Shown here piece by piece: positions 18,819 to 28,100 of a DNA stretch of 64,000 nt. Position 1 is the stretch's first letter, and each line of letters starts with the position of its first letter. Below the pieces are notes generated by a model. That model saw only the letters and a program-made list of their open reading frames with translations. It ran no database searches and was not told the DNA's origin. A program made the position numbers and the translations under genes. Source of the DNA: Marmoricola endophyticus (lineage in GTDB: Bacteria; Actinomycetota; Actinomycetes; Propionibacteriales; Nocardioidaceae). The stretch covers positions 1-64,000 of the forward strand of contig NZ_BMKQ01000002.1 of assembly GCF_014644415.1 (NCBI RefSeq), given 5' to 3'.

Positions 18819-20102
18819 GTGACCGAAGCACAGCTCTCCGCCCTCGAGCGGCGCGTCCTCGACCACCTGGACGAGGACCGCCTGGTCGCCCAGCTCGCCG
18901 CGCTGGTGCGGATCCCGAGCATCTCCGGCAGCCCGGAGGAGGTCGAGGTCGTCGAGCACGCCAGCGACCTGCTCAGCGATGCCGGCATGGTCGTCGACCA
19001 GTGGGAGATCGACATCGACGAGCTGGCCGAGGACCCGTGGTTCCCCGGCGTCGAGGTGCCGCGGGACCGCGCCCTCGGGCTGGCCGCCGTCGACCGGGTC
19101 ACCGAGGACCGGCCCGCGCTGGTGCTGCAGGGACACCTCGACGTCGTCCCCCCGGGCGACCCGCGACCCTGGGGCCTGACCGACCCCTTCTCGGCCGAGC
19201 TGCACGAGGGCCGCCTCTACGGGCGCGGCACCTGCGACATGAAGGCCGGCTTCGCCGCCAACCTGGCCGTGCTCGACACCCTGCGCTCGGCCGGGGTGAC
19301 GCTGGCCGAGCCGCTGGCCGTCCACGCCGTCGTCGGAGAGGAGGACGGCGGCCTGGGTGCGTTCGCCACGATGCGTCGCGGGCACCGCGGCCAGGCGGCC
19401 GTGATCACCGAGCCCACCGGCGACCGCCTGGTGGTGGCCAACGCCGGCGCGCTGACGTTCCGCATCGAGGTCCCCGGCCGCTCGGCGCACGGCAGCCTGC
19501 GCCGCGAGGGCTACAGCGCGCTCGACGCGTTCCTCCCGATCCACCAGGCTCTCGCCACGCTCGAGGCGGACCGCAACCGCGAGGTCGACCCGCTCTTCGG
19601 CGACCGCGACCTGCCGTACTCCCTGTCCATCGGGATGCTGCACACCGGCGACTGGTCCAGCAGCGTGCCGGACCGGCTCGTCGCCGAGGGGCGCTACGGC
19701 GTCATGCTCGGCGAGGAGCCCTGGGCCGCCCGGATCGCCTTCGAGGACGCGGTCACCGAGGCCAGCCTCAAGGACCCGTGGCTGCGCGAGCACCGTCCTG
19801 TCGTCACCTGGCCCGGAGGCCAGTTCGCCAGCGGCCGGCTCGACCTCAAGCACCCGCTGATCGGCGAGGTCTCGGCCGCGGCCGTCGACTCGGGCGCCGC
19901 CGAGCCCGGGGTCCGCGCGGAGGTGTACGGCAGCGACCTGCGGATCTACTCCGGCATGGGCGGCATCCCCACGCTGCACTACGGCCCCGGCGACCCCACC
20001 TGGGCGCACGCGCCGCTGGAGCACGTGCACGTCGACGAGGTGGTCTCGGTGGCCCGGGCGCTCACGGTGCTCGCGCTGCGACGCTGCGGGGTCGCCGAGT
20101 AG
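18819..20102 (+). CDS. M20-family metallopeptidase (ArgE/DapE/acetylornithine deacetylase type)
   Basis: 427 residues from the GTG at 18819 (430 if the in-frame GTG at 18810 is used). These are zinc enzymes that hydrolyse an acylated amino acid or dipeptide. The metal ligands are readable: LQGHLDVVPPGD (His, Asp), GRGTCDMKAGFAAN (bridging Asp) and VVGEEDGGLGAF (catalytic Glu and metal Glu). The final ligand region reads YGPGDPTWAHAPLEHVHVDE. The dimerisation domain starts near GRSAHGSLRREGYSALD. Substrate unknown; no arginine or lysine biosynthesis genes adjoin, so a peptidase or N-acyl-amino-acid role is as likely as ArgE. Confidence 0.88.
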   Translation: MTEAQLSALERRVLDHLDEDRLVAQLAALVRIPSISGSPEEVEVVEHASDLLSDAGMVVDQWEIDIDELAEDPWFPGVEVPRDRALGLAAVDRVTEDRPALVLQGHLDVVPPGDPRPWGLTDPFSAELHEGRLYGRGTCDMKAGFAANLAVLDTLRSAGVTLAEPLAVHAVVGEEDGGLGAFATMRRGHRGQAAVITEPTGDRLVVANAGALTFRIEVPGRSAHGSLRREGYSALDAFLPIHQALATLEADRNREVDPLFGDRDLPYSLSIGMLHTGDWSSSVPDRLVAEGRYGVMLGEEPWAARIAFEDAVTEASLKDPWLREHRPVVTWPGGQFASGRLDLKHPLIGEVSAAAVDSGAAEPGVRAEVYGSDLRIYSGMGGIPTLHYGPGDPTWAHAPLEHVHVDEVVSVARALTVLALRRCGVAE

Positions 20103-20137
20103 CGCGAGGCGTCGCGAAGTGCGCGAGGCGTCGCGAA
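20102..20137. repeat. Tandem 17-bp direct repeat
   Basis: GCGCGAGGCGTCGCGAA occurs at 20102-20118 and again, identically, at 20121-20137, a 19-base period. Each copy contains the palindrome TCGCGA. It starts on the last base of the M20 stop and lies 45 bases before the SDR start. Confidence 0.7.
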
Positions 20138-20169
20138 CACGGGACGTCTCGCGGGCGGCCACCGGCCGA

Positions 20170-20175
20170 TACTCT
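20170..20175 (+). promoter_or_regulatory. -10 element for leaderless SDR transcript
   Basis: TACTCT matches TANNNT and is followed by exactly six bases before the GTG at 20182; no ribosome binding site intervenes. Confidence 0.5.
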
Positions 20176-20181
20176 GCCGGG

Positions 20182-21084
20182 GTGCTCGGGACCCTGCTGC
20201 TGACCCCCACCGCCGTCGTACGACGTGCCGTCGGCGCGGTGCTGCCGCTGCCGAGCCCGCTGCGCGACCGGGTCGTGCTGGTGACCGGGGCGTCGTCGGG
20301 GATCGGTGCGGCCACCGCCCGGCAGGTCGCGGCGCGGGGAGCGACGGTGCTGCTGGTCGCACGTCGCGAGGACCGGCTGACCGCCGTCGCCGACGAGATC
20401 CGCGCCGCCGGCGGTGACGCGTCGTCGTACGTCTGCGACCTCACCGACACCGCGGCGATCGACGGGCTCGTCGCCCGGGTGCTGGACGAGCACGGGCGCG
20501 TCGACTACCTGGTCAACAACGCCGGCCGCTCGATCCGGCGCTCGCTGGAGCTGTCGTACGACCGCTTCCACGACGTGGAGCGGACGATGGCGGTCAACTA
20601 CTTCGGACCGGTGCGCCTGATCCTGGCGCTGATGCCGCAGATGCGCGAGCAGCGGTTCGGTCACGTGGTGAACGTGCTGACCTGGGGCGTGCAGATCAAG
20701 GCGCCGAAGTTCTCGGCGTACATCGCCTCCAAGACCGCGCTCGACGTGTTCAGCCGGATCGCCGGGCGCGAGGCGTTCGGGGACAACGTCACCTTCTCCA
20801 GCGTCCGGATCTCGCTGGTGCGCACCGACATGGTCGTCGCGACCGAGGCGTACCGCCGCACCCCCGCGCTGACGCCGGACCAGGCGGCGGCCAAGGTCGT
20901 GCGCGCGCTCGAGGACCGGCCGCTGACCGTGGACACCCTCGCCGGGTCGCTCGCCGAGGTGGCCAACCTGGTCGCGCCGCGGCTCTCCGACGCCGTGATG
21001 TGGGCGGCGAACGCCGCGTTCCCCGACTCGCGGGCCGCGCGTGGGCTGCCGCCGAGGCGCGAGGTCGGCGAGACGGGCAGCTGA
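20182..21084 (+). CDS. Short-chain dehydrogenase/reductase
   Basis: 300 residues; start fixed by the leaderless promoter. A hydrophobic, basic N-terminal lead (about 28 residues) precedes the Rossmann fold. TGASSGIG lies at 35-42, NNAG at 112-115 and the catalytic YxxxK as Y180 and K184. The usual catalytic serine position (thirteen before the Tyr) is Thr167 in NVLTWGVQ. The fold and the PKFSAYIASK segment resemble the reductase domain of fatty-acyl-CoA reductases and other membrane-associated SDRs. Substrate unknown; a lipid-type substrate is likely. Confidence 0.85.
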   Translation: MLGTLLLTPTAVVRRAVGAVLPLPSPLRDRVVLVTGASSGIGAATARQVAARGATVLLVARREDRLTAVADEIRAAGGDASSYVCDLTDTAAIDGLVARVLDEHGRVDYLVNNAGRSIRRSLELSYDRFHDVERTMAVNYFGPVRLILALMPQMREQRFGHVVNVLTWGVQIKAPKFSAYIASKTALDVFSRIAGREAFGDNVTFSSVRISLVRTDMVVATEAYRRTPALTPDQAAAKVVRALEDRPLTVDTLAGSLAEVANLVAPRLSDAVMWAANAAFPDSRAARGLPPRREVGETGS

Positions 21085-21094
21085 CCCGGCCCGG

Positions 21095-22063
21095 CTAGCT
21101 GGCCTTGCGCGTCGGCTGCTTCTTGGCGGTGGTCTTCTTCGACGAGGACTTCTTCGTGGTCGAGCCCTTCGTGCCCGCCGACTTCGCGGTCGTGCTCTTC
21201 TTCGGCGACGCCTTCTTGGCCGCCGTCTTCTTGGTCGTGCTCTTCTTCGCCGGGGTCGCGGCAGCGTCGTCGTCGCTGGTCTTCTCCCCGCGCGAGGCCT
21301 TCGCCGCGTCCACCGAGCGCTGCAGCGCGGCGAGGAGGTCGACGACCTCGCCGGAGGACTTGGTCGACTCCGGCGTGCGCTCCACCTCGCCGCCCTCGAT
21401 CTTGGCCTTGACCAGCGCCTCGACCGCCGTGCGGTAGTCGTCCTCGTACTCGTCGGCGTCGAAGTCCCCGGCCAGCGTCTCGACCAGCATGGAGGCCATC
21501 TTCACCTCGCTCGCCTTGGCGTCGGAGGTGTCCACGGAGCCGAAGTCCGGGGTGCGGATCTCGTCGGGCCACATCATCGTCTGCAGCACGATCACGTCCT
21601 CGCGCACCCGCAGCACCGCGAGCGAGGTCCGGTTGCGGATCGCGATCGTCACCAGCGCCATCCGGTCGGAGTCCTCGAGGGCCTGGCGCAGCAGGGCGTA
21701 AGGCTTGGCCCCGGTCTTCTCCGGCTCGAGGTAGTAGGACTTCTCGAACAGCATCGGGTCGATCTGCTCGGAGGGCACGAACTTCTCCACCGCGATCTCG
21801 CGGCTGGCGGTGACCGGGAGGTCGGCCATGTCGTCGTCGTCGAGGATGACCATCTCGCCGTCCTCGGTCTCGTACCCCTTGGCGATGTCGGAGTACGGCA
21901 CCTCCTCGCCGTCGAGCGAGCAGATCCGCTGGTACTTGATCCGGCCGCCGTCGCTGGCGTGGACCTGCCGGAAGGAGATGTCCTGCGACTGCGTGGCGGC
22001 GTACAGCTTCACGGGCACGCTGACCAGCCCGAAGGAGACGGCACCCTTCCAGATCGCTCTCAC
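21095..22063 (-). CDS. ku: Non-homologous end joining protein Ku
   Basis: 322 residues starting MRAIWKGAVSFGLVSVPVKL, the standard start of bacterial Ku. The core ring domain runs to about residue 255 (ICSLDGEEVPYSDIAKGYE; FEKSYYLEPEKTGAKPYALL; MWPDEIRTPDF). Ku homodimers thread onto DNA ends and recruit LigD. The last ~65 residues are a Lys/Ala/Thr/Ser-rich, histone-like tail made of repeated KKSTTKKTAAKKA-type units. Such tails in actinobacterial Ku add DNA binding. It is divergent from the ligase gene at 22129, so the three genes form one NHEJ locus. Confidence 0.96.
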   Translation of the reverse strand: MRAIWKGAVSFGLVSVPVKLYAATQSQDISFRQVHASDGGRIKYQRICSLDGEEVPYSDIAKGYETEDGEMVILDDDDMADLPVTASREIAVEKFVPSEQIDPMLFEKSYYLEPEKTGAKPYALLRQALEDSDRMALVTIAIRNRTSLAVLRVREDVIVLQTMMWPDEIRTPDFGSVDTSDAKASEVKMASMLVETLAGDFDADEYEDDYRTAVEALVKAKIEGGEVERTPESTKSSGEVVDLLAALQRSVDAAKASRGEKTSDDDAAATPAKKSTTKKTAAKKASPKKSTTAKSAGTKGSTTKKSSSKKTTAKKQPTRKAS

Positions 22064-22116
22064 GTGACCAGTGTTCCGCGTGTGGCGATCGTGCGCCAGT
22101 GGTCGGCGCAGGTGTC

Positions 22117-22122
22117 TAGGGT
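22117..22122 (+). promoter_or_regulatory. -10 element for leaderless ligase transcript
   Basis: TAGGGT is followed by six bases (CGGGCC) and then the ATG at 22129; there is no room for a ribosome binding site. Confidence 0.5.
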
Positions 22123-22128
22123 CGGGCC

Positions 22129-23061
22129 ATGCCCCGCACCTCCTCCCCGGGCCGCCCGATGCTGGCCACGAAGGGCGACCGGGTGCCCGAGAGCGACGGC
22201 TGGGTTCACGAGGTCAAGTGGGACGGCGTGCGCGCGCTCGTGGACTGCCGAGCCGGCGCAGGTGGGGTCTGGACGCGCACCGAGCGCGACGTCAGCGTGG
22301 CGTTCCCCGAGGTGGCCGCGCTGGCGACGTCGTACGACGACCTGCTCGTGGACGGCGAGATCGTCCGCCTCGGCCGGGGTCGGCCGACGCTGGCCGGGCT
22401 CGCCGACCGGATCCACCTCACCGACCCGCGCCGGGCCGAGCGGCTGGCGCAGACCGACCCGGTGACGTTGCTGGTCTTCGACGTGCTCCGCGCCGACGGT
22501 GCGGATCTCGCCGGCGCGCCGTGGCACGAGCGTCGCGCCGTGCTCGAGGGACTCGGCCTCGACGACGTCTCCTGGCAGGTCCCTGCGACGTACGACGACG
22601 GGCCGGCGCTGCACGCCGCCGCGCGCGAGCAGGGGCTGGAGGGGATCGTGAGCAAGAAGCGGGACGCGCGCTACCGCTGGGCCACCCGCAGCCGGGACTG
22701 GCTGAAGTTCCCGATCCGGCCGACCGCGTCGTTCGTGGTGGGCGGCTGGCGCGGCGAGACCGACAGCCCGCAGCGCCTCGGCGCCGTCCTGGTCGGGGAG
22801 CCCACGCCGGACGGACTGGTCTACCGCGGGAAGGTCGGGTCCGGGCTCGCGGGCAAGGCCGGGAGGGCCTTGCTGGAGCGGCTCTCGGCCAGCGACGAGA
22901 GCCCGTTCGTCGACGAGGTGCCCCGCCTGGACGCGCGCGGCACGCACTGGGTCGAGCCGAGGGTGGTCGTCGACGTCGAGCACCTGATGCTCAGCGACGC
23001 GGGGCGGCTGCGGCAGCCGTCGTACCGCGGCGTGCGCGACCTGGGGCCGGAGGACCTGTGA
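22129..23061 (+). CDS. ATP-dependent DNA ligase, stand-alone LigD ligase module
   Basis: 310 residues. The adenylation motif is EVKWDGVR with the nucleophilic Lys near residue 29. Further nucleotidyltransferase motifs are LLVDGEIVRL (III), EGIVSKKRDARY (IV) and DWLKFPIRP (V). An OB-fold domain covers the last ~100 residues (VVGGWRGE; GSGLAGKAG). The enzyme seals breaks in Ku-dependent end joining. In many bacteria this domain is fused with polymerase and nuclease domains in LigD; here it stands alone and its stop overlaps the polymerase gene start by four bases. Confidence 0.93.
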   Translation: MPRTSSPGRPMLATKGDRVPESDGWVHEVKWDGVRALVDCRAGAGGVWTRTERDVSVAFPEVAALATSYDDLLVDGEIVRLGRGRPTLAGLADRIHLTDPRRAERLAQTDPVTLLVFDVLRADGADLAGAPWHERRAVLEGLGLDDVSWQVPATYDDGPALHAAAREQGLEGIVSKKRDARYRWATRSRDWLKFPIRPTASFVVGGWRGETDSPQRLGAVLVGEPTPDGLVYRGKVGSGLAGKAGRALLERLSASDESPFVDEVPRLDARGTHWVEPRVVVDVEHLMLSDAGRLRQPSYRGVRDLGPEDL

Positions 23062-23963
23062 GCGCGGAGGAGGAGACCCGGGTCGAGGTCGACGGCCGGA
23101 CGCTGAGGCTGTCCAACCTCGACAAGGTGCTCTACCCGCGCACGGGAACCACCAAGGGCGAGGTGCTGCACTACTACGCGCAGGTCGCGCCGGTGCTGCT
23201 GCCGCTGGTCGCCGACCGGGCGGTGACCCGGATCCGGTGGCCGAACGGCACCGAGCAGCACCGCTTCTTCGAGAAGAACGCCCCGGCCGGCGCACCGTCC
23301 TGGCTGCGGATCGCGAAGGTCCCGACCACCGGCTCCCGTGGGGGGTCGCGCCACGGGGACCACCTGGAGTTCCCCGTCATCGACGGGCTGGCCTCCCTGA
23401 CGTACCTCGCCAACCTCGCCGCGCTGGAGCTGCACGTGCACCAGTGGCGGGTCGGGCGCAACGGGCAGCCGAAGCGCCCGGACCGGCTGGTGATCGACCT
23501 CGACCCGGGAGAGGGGGCCGGGCTGGCGGAGTGCGCCGAGGCGGCCCTGCTGGTGCGCGAGCGGCTGGCGGCCGACGACCTCGACACCCGCGCGGTGACC
23601 AGCGGCAGCAAGGGCATCCACCTCTACGCCGACCTCCCCGGCACGCAGAGCGCCGACGAGGTGCGCGACTACGTCCACGGTGTCGCCGAGGAGCTGGAGA
23701 AGGCCCACCGCGGCCTCCTGCTCTCGCAGATGACCAAGGCCAAGCGGTCGGGCAAGGTCTTCCTCGACTGGTCGCAGAACGCCGCCTCCAAGACGACGAT
23801 CACGCCGTACTCGCTGCGCGGCCGGGAGACGCCGTACGTCGCCGCGCCGCGCTCGTGGGACGAGATCGAGGCGGGTGCCGAGGACCCCCTCGCGCTCGAG
23901 CAGCTGACGTACGCCGAGGTGCTCGACCGGGTCGCCGGGAGAGGCGACCTGTTCACCTCCTGA
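23058..23963 (+). CDS. ligD: LigD-type NHEJ polymerase/primase domain protein
   Basis: The GTG at 23058 lies inside the GTGA overlap with the ligase gene; 301 residues. This is the archaeo-eukaryotic primase-like polymerase of LigD, which fills ends with (ribo)nucleotides. Visible signatures: RLSNLDKVLYPRTGTTKGEV at the start, the metal-binding pair in VIDLDPGEG, TSGSKGIHLYADLPG in the nucleotide site, and the third acidic ligand in VFLDWSQNAASKTT. No 3'-phosphoesterase domain is present in either gene. The split into two coupled genes keeps a fixed ratio of ligase and polymerase. Confidence 0.93.
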   Translation: MSAEEETRVEVDGRTLRLSNLDKVLYPRTGTTKGEVLHYYAQVAPVLLPLVADRAVTRIRWPNGTEQHRFFEKNAPAGAPSWLRIAKVPTTGSRGGSRHGDHLEFPVIDGLASLTYLANLAALELHVHQWRVGRNGQPKRPDRLVIDLDPGEGAGLAECAEAALLVRERLAADDLDTRAVTSGSKGIHLYADLPGTQSADEVRDYVHGVAEELEKAHRGLLLSQMTKAKRSGKVFLDWSQNAASKTTITPYSLRGRETPYVAAPRSWDEIEAGAEDPLALEQLTYAEVLDRVAGRGDLFTS

Positions 23964-24002
23964 ACCGCAGCGTTTTGTCCGGATCTGTGGGAACGTGCTG
24001 CC

Positions 24003-24563
24003 GTGCGCCGCCTCCGGATCCTCGCCCTGGCCCTCCTGCTCGTTCTCGCTCTGGCCCCGAGCCCGGCCGGTGCCGCTGCGGCCCCGCTGCCCTCGCGGGC
24101 GGTCTGGCTCCAGCAGGTCGACCAGTCGCTGGTCGGCTCCTGGGGCTGGCTGAACGACCGCGCCGCCGCGCGCAAGCCGGGGGAGTACCTCGCGGTGGTG
24201 ATGGACATCGACAACACCTCGCTGCAGACGTACTACGCACCCGGCCAGGCCGTGCCGGGCACCCTGAACCTGGCGAAGCACGCCCGTGCGCTGGGGATGA
24301 CGGTCTTCTTCGCCACCGGTCGCTACCAGTCGGACGTCGCCGGGGTCACCGCCTCGCTCAAGCGCACCGGGTTCCCCGTCGGGACCGTCTGCGGCCGCGC
24401 CCCTCGTGAGCCGCTGGTGCACGGCAAGGTCCGCTGCCGCCACCACCTCGAGGAGGCGGGCTGGACCGTGACCGAGATGATCGGCAACCGGAGCACCGAC
24501 TTCGCCGGTGGGCACTGGGAGCGACGCTGGCAGCTGCCGTCGTACGGGGACCGCCTCGGCTGA
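24003..24563 (+). CDS. Secreted HAD-superfamily acid phosphatase-like protein
   Basis: 186 residues from the GTG at 24003. A signal peptide covers about the first 26 residues (LALALLLVLALAPSPAGAAA). The HAD motif I is VVMDIDNTSLQTYY, with the DxDxT nucleophile pair typical of class B/DDDD acid phosphatases. Motif II is VFFATGRYQ. The final HAD acid motif is weak: GNRSTDFAGGHWERRW. The protein probably removes phosphate from an external substrate. It is followed by 131 bases before the WXG100 gene. Confidence 0.82.
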   Translation: MRRLRILALALLLVLALAPSPAGAAAAPLPSRAVWLQQVDQSLVGSWGWLNDRAAARKPGEYLAVVMDIDNTSLQTYYAPGQAVPGTLNLAKHARALGMTVFFATGRYQSDVAGVTASLKRTGFPVGTVCGRAPREPLVHGKVRCRHHLEEAGWTVTEMIGNRSTDFAGGHWERRWQLPSYGDRLG

Positions 24564-24610
24564 TCCCTCGCCTCGTCCGGAGGCGCTTCGGAAATGTTGC
24601 GAGTAAGGGT

Positions 24611-24637
24611 TTGACGTCGACCGTCAGGGGGCATGAT
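24611..24637 (+). promoter_or_regulatory. Possible promoter of the WXG100-RHS unit
   Basis: TTGACG (24611-24616) is followed after 15 bases by CATGAT (24632-24637). The -35 region overlaps a short inverted repeat TGACG-TCGAC-CGTCA. It lies about 60 bases before the WXG100 start. Confidence 0.35.
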
Positions 24638-24694
24638 GACCAAGGAATCAATCGACATCGCCCCGGCCCATTCGGGGACCCAGGAGGTAGCGCC

Positions 24695-24976
24695 ATGACT
24701 CGTGTTCTCTCGACCCCGGAGGCCAAGACGGCCATCCAGCAGCTGCGGACGCTGATCACCGGTGGGTTCACCGACCAGATCACGCAGATGGACGCGCAGG
24801 GCAAGACGCTGTCGGACCCGAACGTGTGGGACGGGCCGCTGGCGGAGAAGTTCCGGTCCTCGACGTGGCCGGAGACCCGTTCGGCGCTGGACAAGGCGAA
24901 GCAGGAGCTGGAGGAGCTGCGTACCCAGCTGGACCAGATCTCGCAGAACATCATGTCCGCCGGCGGCGGTTCCTGA
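24695..24976 (+). CDS. WXG100-family (EsxA-like) secreted protein
   Basis: 93 residues, ATG after AGGAGGTAGCGCC, the best ribosome binding site in the window. The length, the all-helical composition and the central turn NVWDGPLAEKFR (a WxG) define a WXG100 protein. These form helical hairpin dimers and leave the cell through type VII-like secretion. The C-terminal helix is ELEELRTQLDQISQNIMSAG. It lies directly before a giant RHS gene whose own N-terminus looks WXG-like, so it is probably the secretion partner or chaperone of that effector. Confidence 0.85.
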   Translation: MTRVLSTPEAKTAIQQLRTLITGGFTDQITQMDAQGKTLSDPNVWDGPLAEKFRSSTWPETRSALDKAKQELEELRTQLDQISQNIMSAGGGS

Positions 24977-25108
24977 GACTTTCCGGGAGCTGCTCCGTGT
25001 GGCTTCTCTGTCTCCTCGGACCGTGTCGTGCGGTGCGAGGGGGCGGAGTGGGGGCGCGGTGCCTTCGGGAATGTGGCCTGCCGCTGGGTGGGCGAGTGAG
25101 GAGTGGTC

Positions 25109-28100
25109 ATGGGTGACCCGATGAAGGGCATCGAGGACGATGTGAAGTTCGACTTCGACTCGGCAGCGTCGTTGATTCGTCTGTGCGATCACTCGGCGTC
25201 GCAGATCGACGGGCAGGCGGCGTCGCGGGCGTCGTACGTGACGACGGCGATGACGGACTTCGAGGGTCACTACTCCGAGCTGTTCACCCAGAACGCGAAC
25301 GTCGCCAAAGCCGACAGCACCGAGGTCGCCGCAGCGCTCCGCACCGTCTCCTCCGATGTGAGGGAGCTGGTCAAGGAGGCGCACGAGGAGAACAAGCGGC
25401 GTGCGGATGCGCGGGCGTGGAAGAAGAAGCACGACGACCGCGGCACCTTGGACAAGGTGGGCGACTTCCTCTCTGGTGGCGACGACTGCCCGATCCCGGA
25501 GCCGACGACCCCGATCAACAAGAAGCCCTCAGCGCCGCCGACGAAGCACCGTCAGCCGTTGTCGGGTGCCGGCGGCGGCGGTGGCACCTCGTCGGCCCGG
25601 CCGGAGGACCTGCGGTCCTTCGCCAACGGGTCGGCGACGCTGAACGAGGTCTTCGCCGGGCGCCCCGGCGTGCTGACCTCGACGCAGTCGACCTTCCAGT
25701 CCGGGACCGACTGGGGCCATCTGGACGCCAGCGGCGTCTTCACCGCGTTCGGGCAGTGGCTGTCCCAGAACGCCAACGACGTGCGATGGGCTCGTACGGT
25801 CGCGACGGCGTTCGAGGCCGCAGGGGGGTCGGGCGCGATGACGCTGCCGAACTCCGCGATCCACGCGGCGCTGCAGGCAGCCGGAGTGAGTGCGACGCGT
25901 CAGGACATCGCGATCACGATGCCGACCGCGATCGGGCACCCGCCGACCACGGGCTACGCCAACGACCCGGTGAACACCGCGACCGGCAACTTCGTCGAGA
26001 CCGAGTCCGACCTGGAGTTCTCCGAGGCCGCCTCCGAGCTGTGGTGGCGGCGCTCCTACAACTCGGTGCACGACCACGACGGCCCCTTCGGGCACGGCTG
26101 GTCGTCGTGGTGCGAGTCCGGCCTCACCTTCACCGACGAGGCGGCGGCGTTCACGACACCCGACGGTCGACAGGTCTCGTTCCCGAGGCTGGGCCAGGGG
26201 TGGGATCGTGCGAGCGGGGAGTCGCTGTGGCTCGACCGCGTGGGATCTGCGGAGAGCGGGTCGCTGGTCGTCAGCGACAACGCTGGCGGTCGGTGGGTCC
26301 ACACCAACGGTGGTCGACTGGTCGAGGTCTCGCGCGGTGAGGGCACCGCCGTGCGTCTGGAGTGGGAGGGTGACCGTCTCGTCGGTCTTGCGCACGAGCG
26401 CGGGCGCAGCATCAGGGTCGAGTGGGACGTGGACCGGATCGTCGCGGTGCACGCCTCCGACGGCCGAACGGTGTCGTACGCCTACGACCGTTCAGACCGC
26501 CTGATCGCGGCCGCCGGACCCCTGGGCACCCGCCACTACGCGTGGACCGCGCCCGAAACCGGTCCGGGCTTCGTCGCGACGGTGACCGACGCCGACGGCG
26601 TCGTCGAGGTGGACAACTCCTACGACGAGCACGGCAGGGTCACCCACCAACGCTCACCGTTCGGCCGTACGACCCGCTTCGCGTACCTTCCCGACCGGAT
26701 CACCGTCGTCTCCGACGAGGACGGCGAGCGGGCCAACACCTGGATCGCCGACGACAAGGGCCGCCTCGTCGGTGTGATCGACGCCCACGATCAGCGCCAG
26801 TCCACCGCCTACGACGCCTACGGCAACGCCGTGATGGTCACCGAACGGGACGGCACGGTCACGGTCCGTGAGTACGACGACCGTGGCCGGATGGTCCGCG
26901 AGGTCGTCCCCGACGGTGCGGACGTGACCTACGACTACGACGAGGCGGACCGCCTGGTCGCCGTCGAGGTGGTGGACGGCGCCGGACAGGGCGCAGGTGC
27001 GAGAACCGGCATCGACTACACCGGCGAGCAGCGGAACCCGTCCGCCATCACCGACCCCGAGGGCGGCGTCACCCGCATGGAGTGGGCGAACGGGCTGCTG
27101 CAGTCCCTCACCGACCCTGCCGGAGCCGTCGTGAGGTTCGCCTACGACGCCCACGGCGAGGTTGCCTCGATGACGGATGCGCTCGAGCGCAGCGCCTGCG
27201 TCGAGCGGGACGCGGCCGGTCGTGTGACGGCCGCCGTCACACCCGGTGGAGCACGGACGACGTACTCCTACGACGACGCCGGGCTGCTGGAGAGCCGTAC
27301 GGATCCCGACGGCGCGACCTGGCGGTTCGAGCACACCGCCGCGGGTCGTCGGCATGCGGTCGTCGACCCGCTGGGGGGCCGCACCGAGACCGAGCACGAC
27401 GATGCGGGCGAGCAGTCGGTGCAGATCGACCCGCTCGGCCGTGCCGTACGCAGCCTGTACGACGACCTCGGCAACCTGATGGCGCTGGACCTCCCCGACG
27501 GCCTGCGGTGGGAGTTCGGGCACGACGCGCTGGGCAGGCTCACGACCGTCCAGGATCCCGACGGGGGACTGACCCGCAAGGAGTACGACGTCACCGGTGA
27601 CCTGACGGCCTCGGTCGACCCGACCGGTGTGCGGCGTCAGGTCAGGGTCTCGGCCGGTGAGGGTGGGCGGCGCCTGGAGCTCCTGGAGGGGCGGCGCAGC
27701 GTCCGCCTGGACCTCGACAGACTCGGACGGATGGTCTCAGAGACCTCCGAGGACGGCGCGACCCAGCTGGTGCGCTACGACCTGTGCGGTCGGCCGATCG
27801 AAACCGTGGACCCGTCGGGAGGTCTGACGCGCCTGGTGCGCGACGCCGCAGGGAGGGTGCTCACGCTGATCCGGCCGTCCGGCGCGGAGGTCGGGTTCGG
27901 CTACGACGACGCCGGTCAGCTCGAGACCGTCACCGACGAGACCGGGGGCACGGTCAGGCTGGTCCGCGACGACGACGGTCGGGTCGTGGAGACGCACCTG
28001 CCGTCGGGGGACACGGCGACGACTCGCTACGACGTGTGCGGACGCGTGGTCGCCGAAAGGATCCCGGGTGTCGGCACGACCACCTGCGCCTACGACGCAG

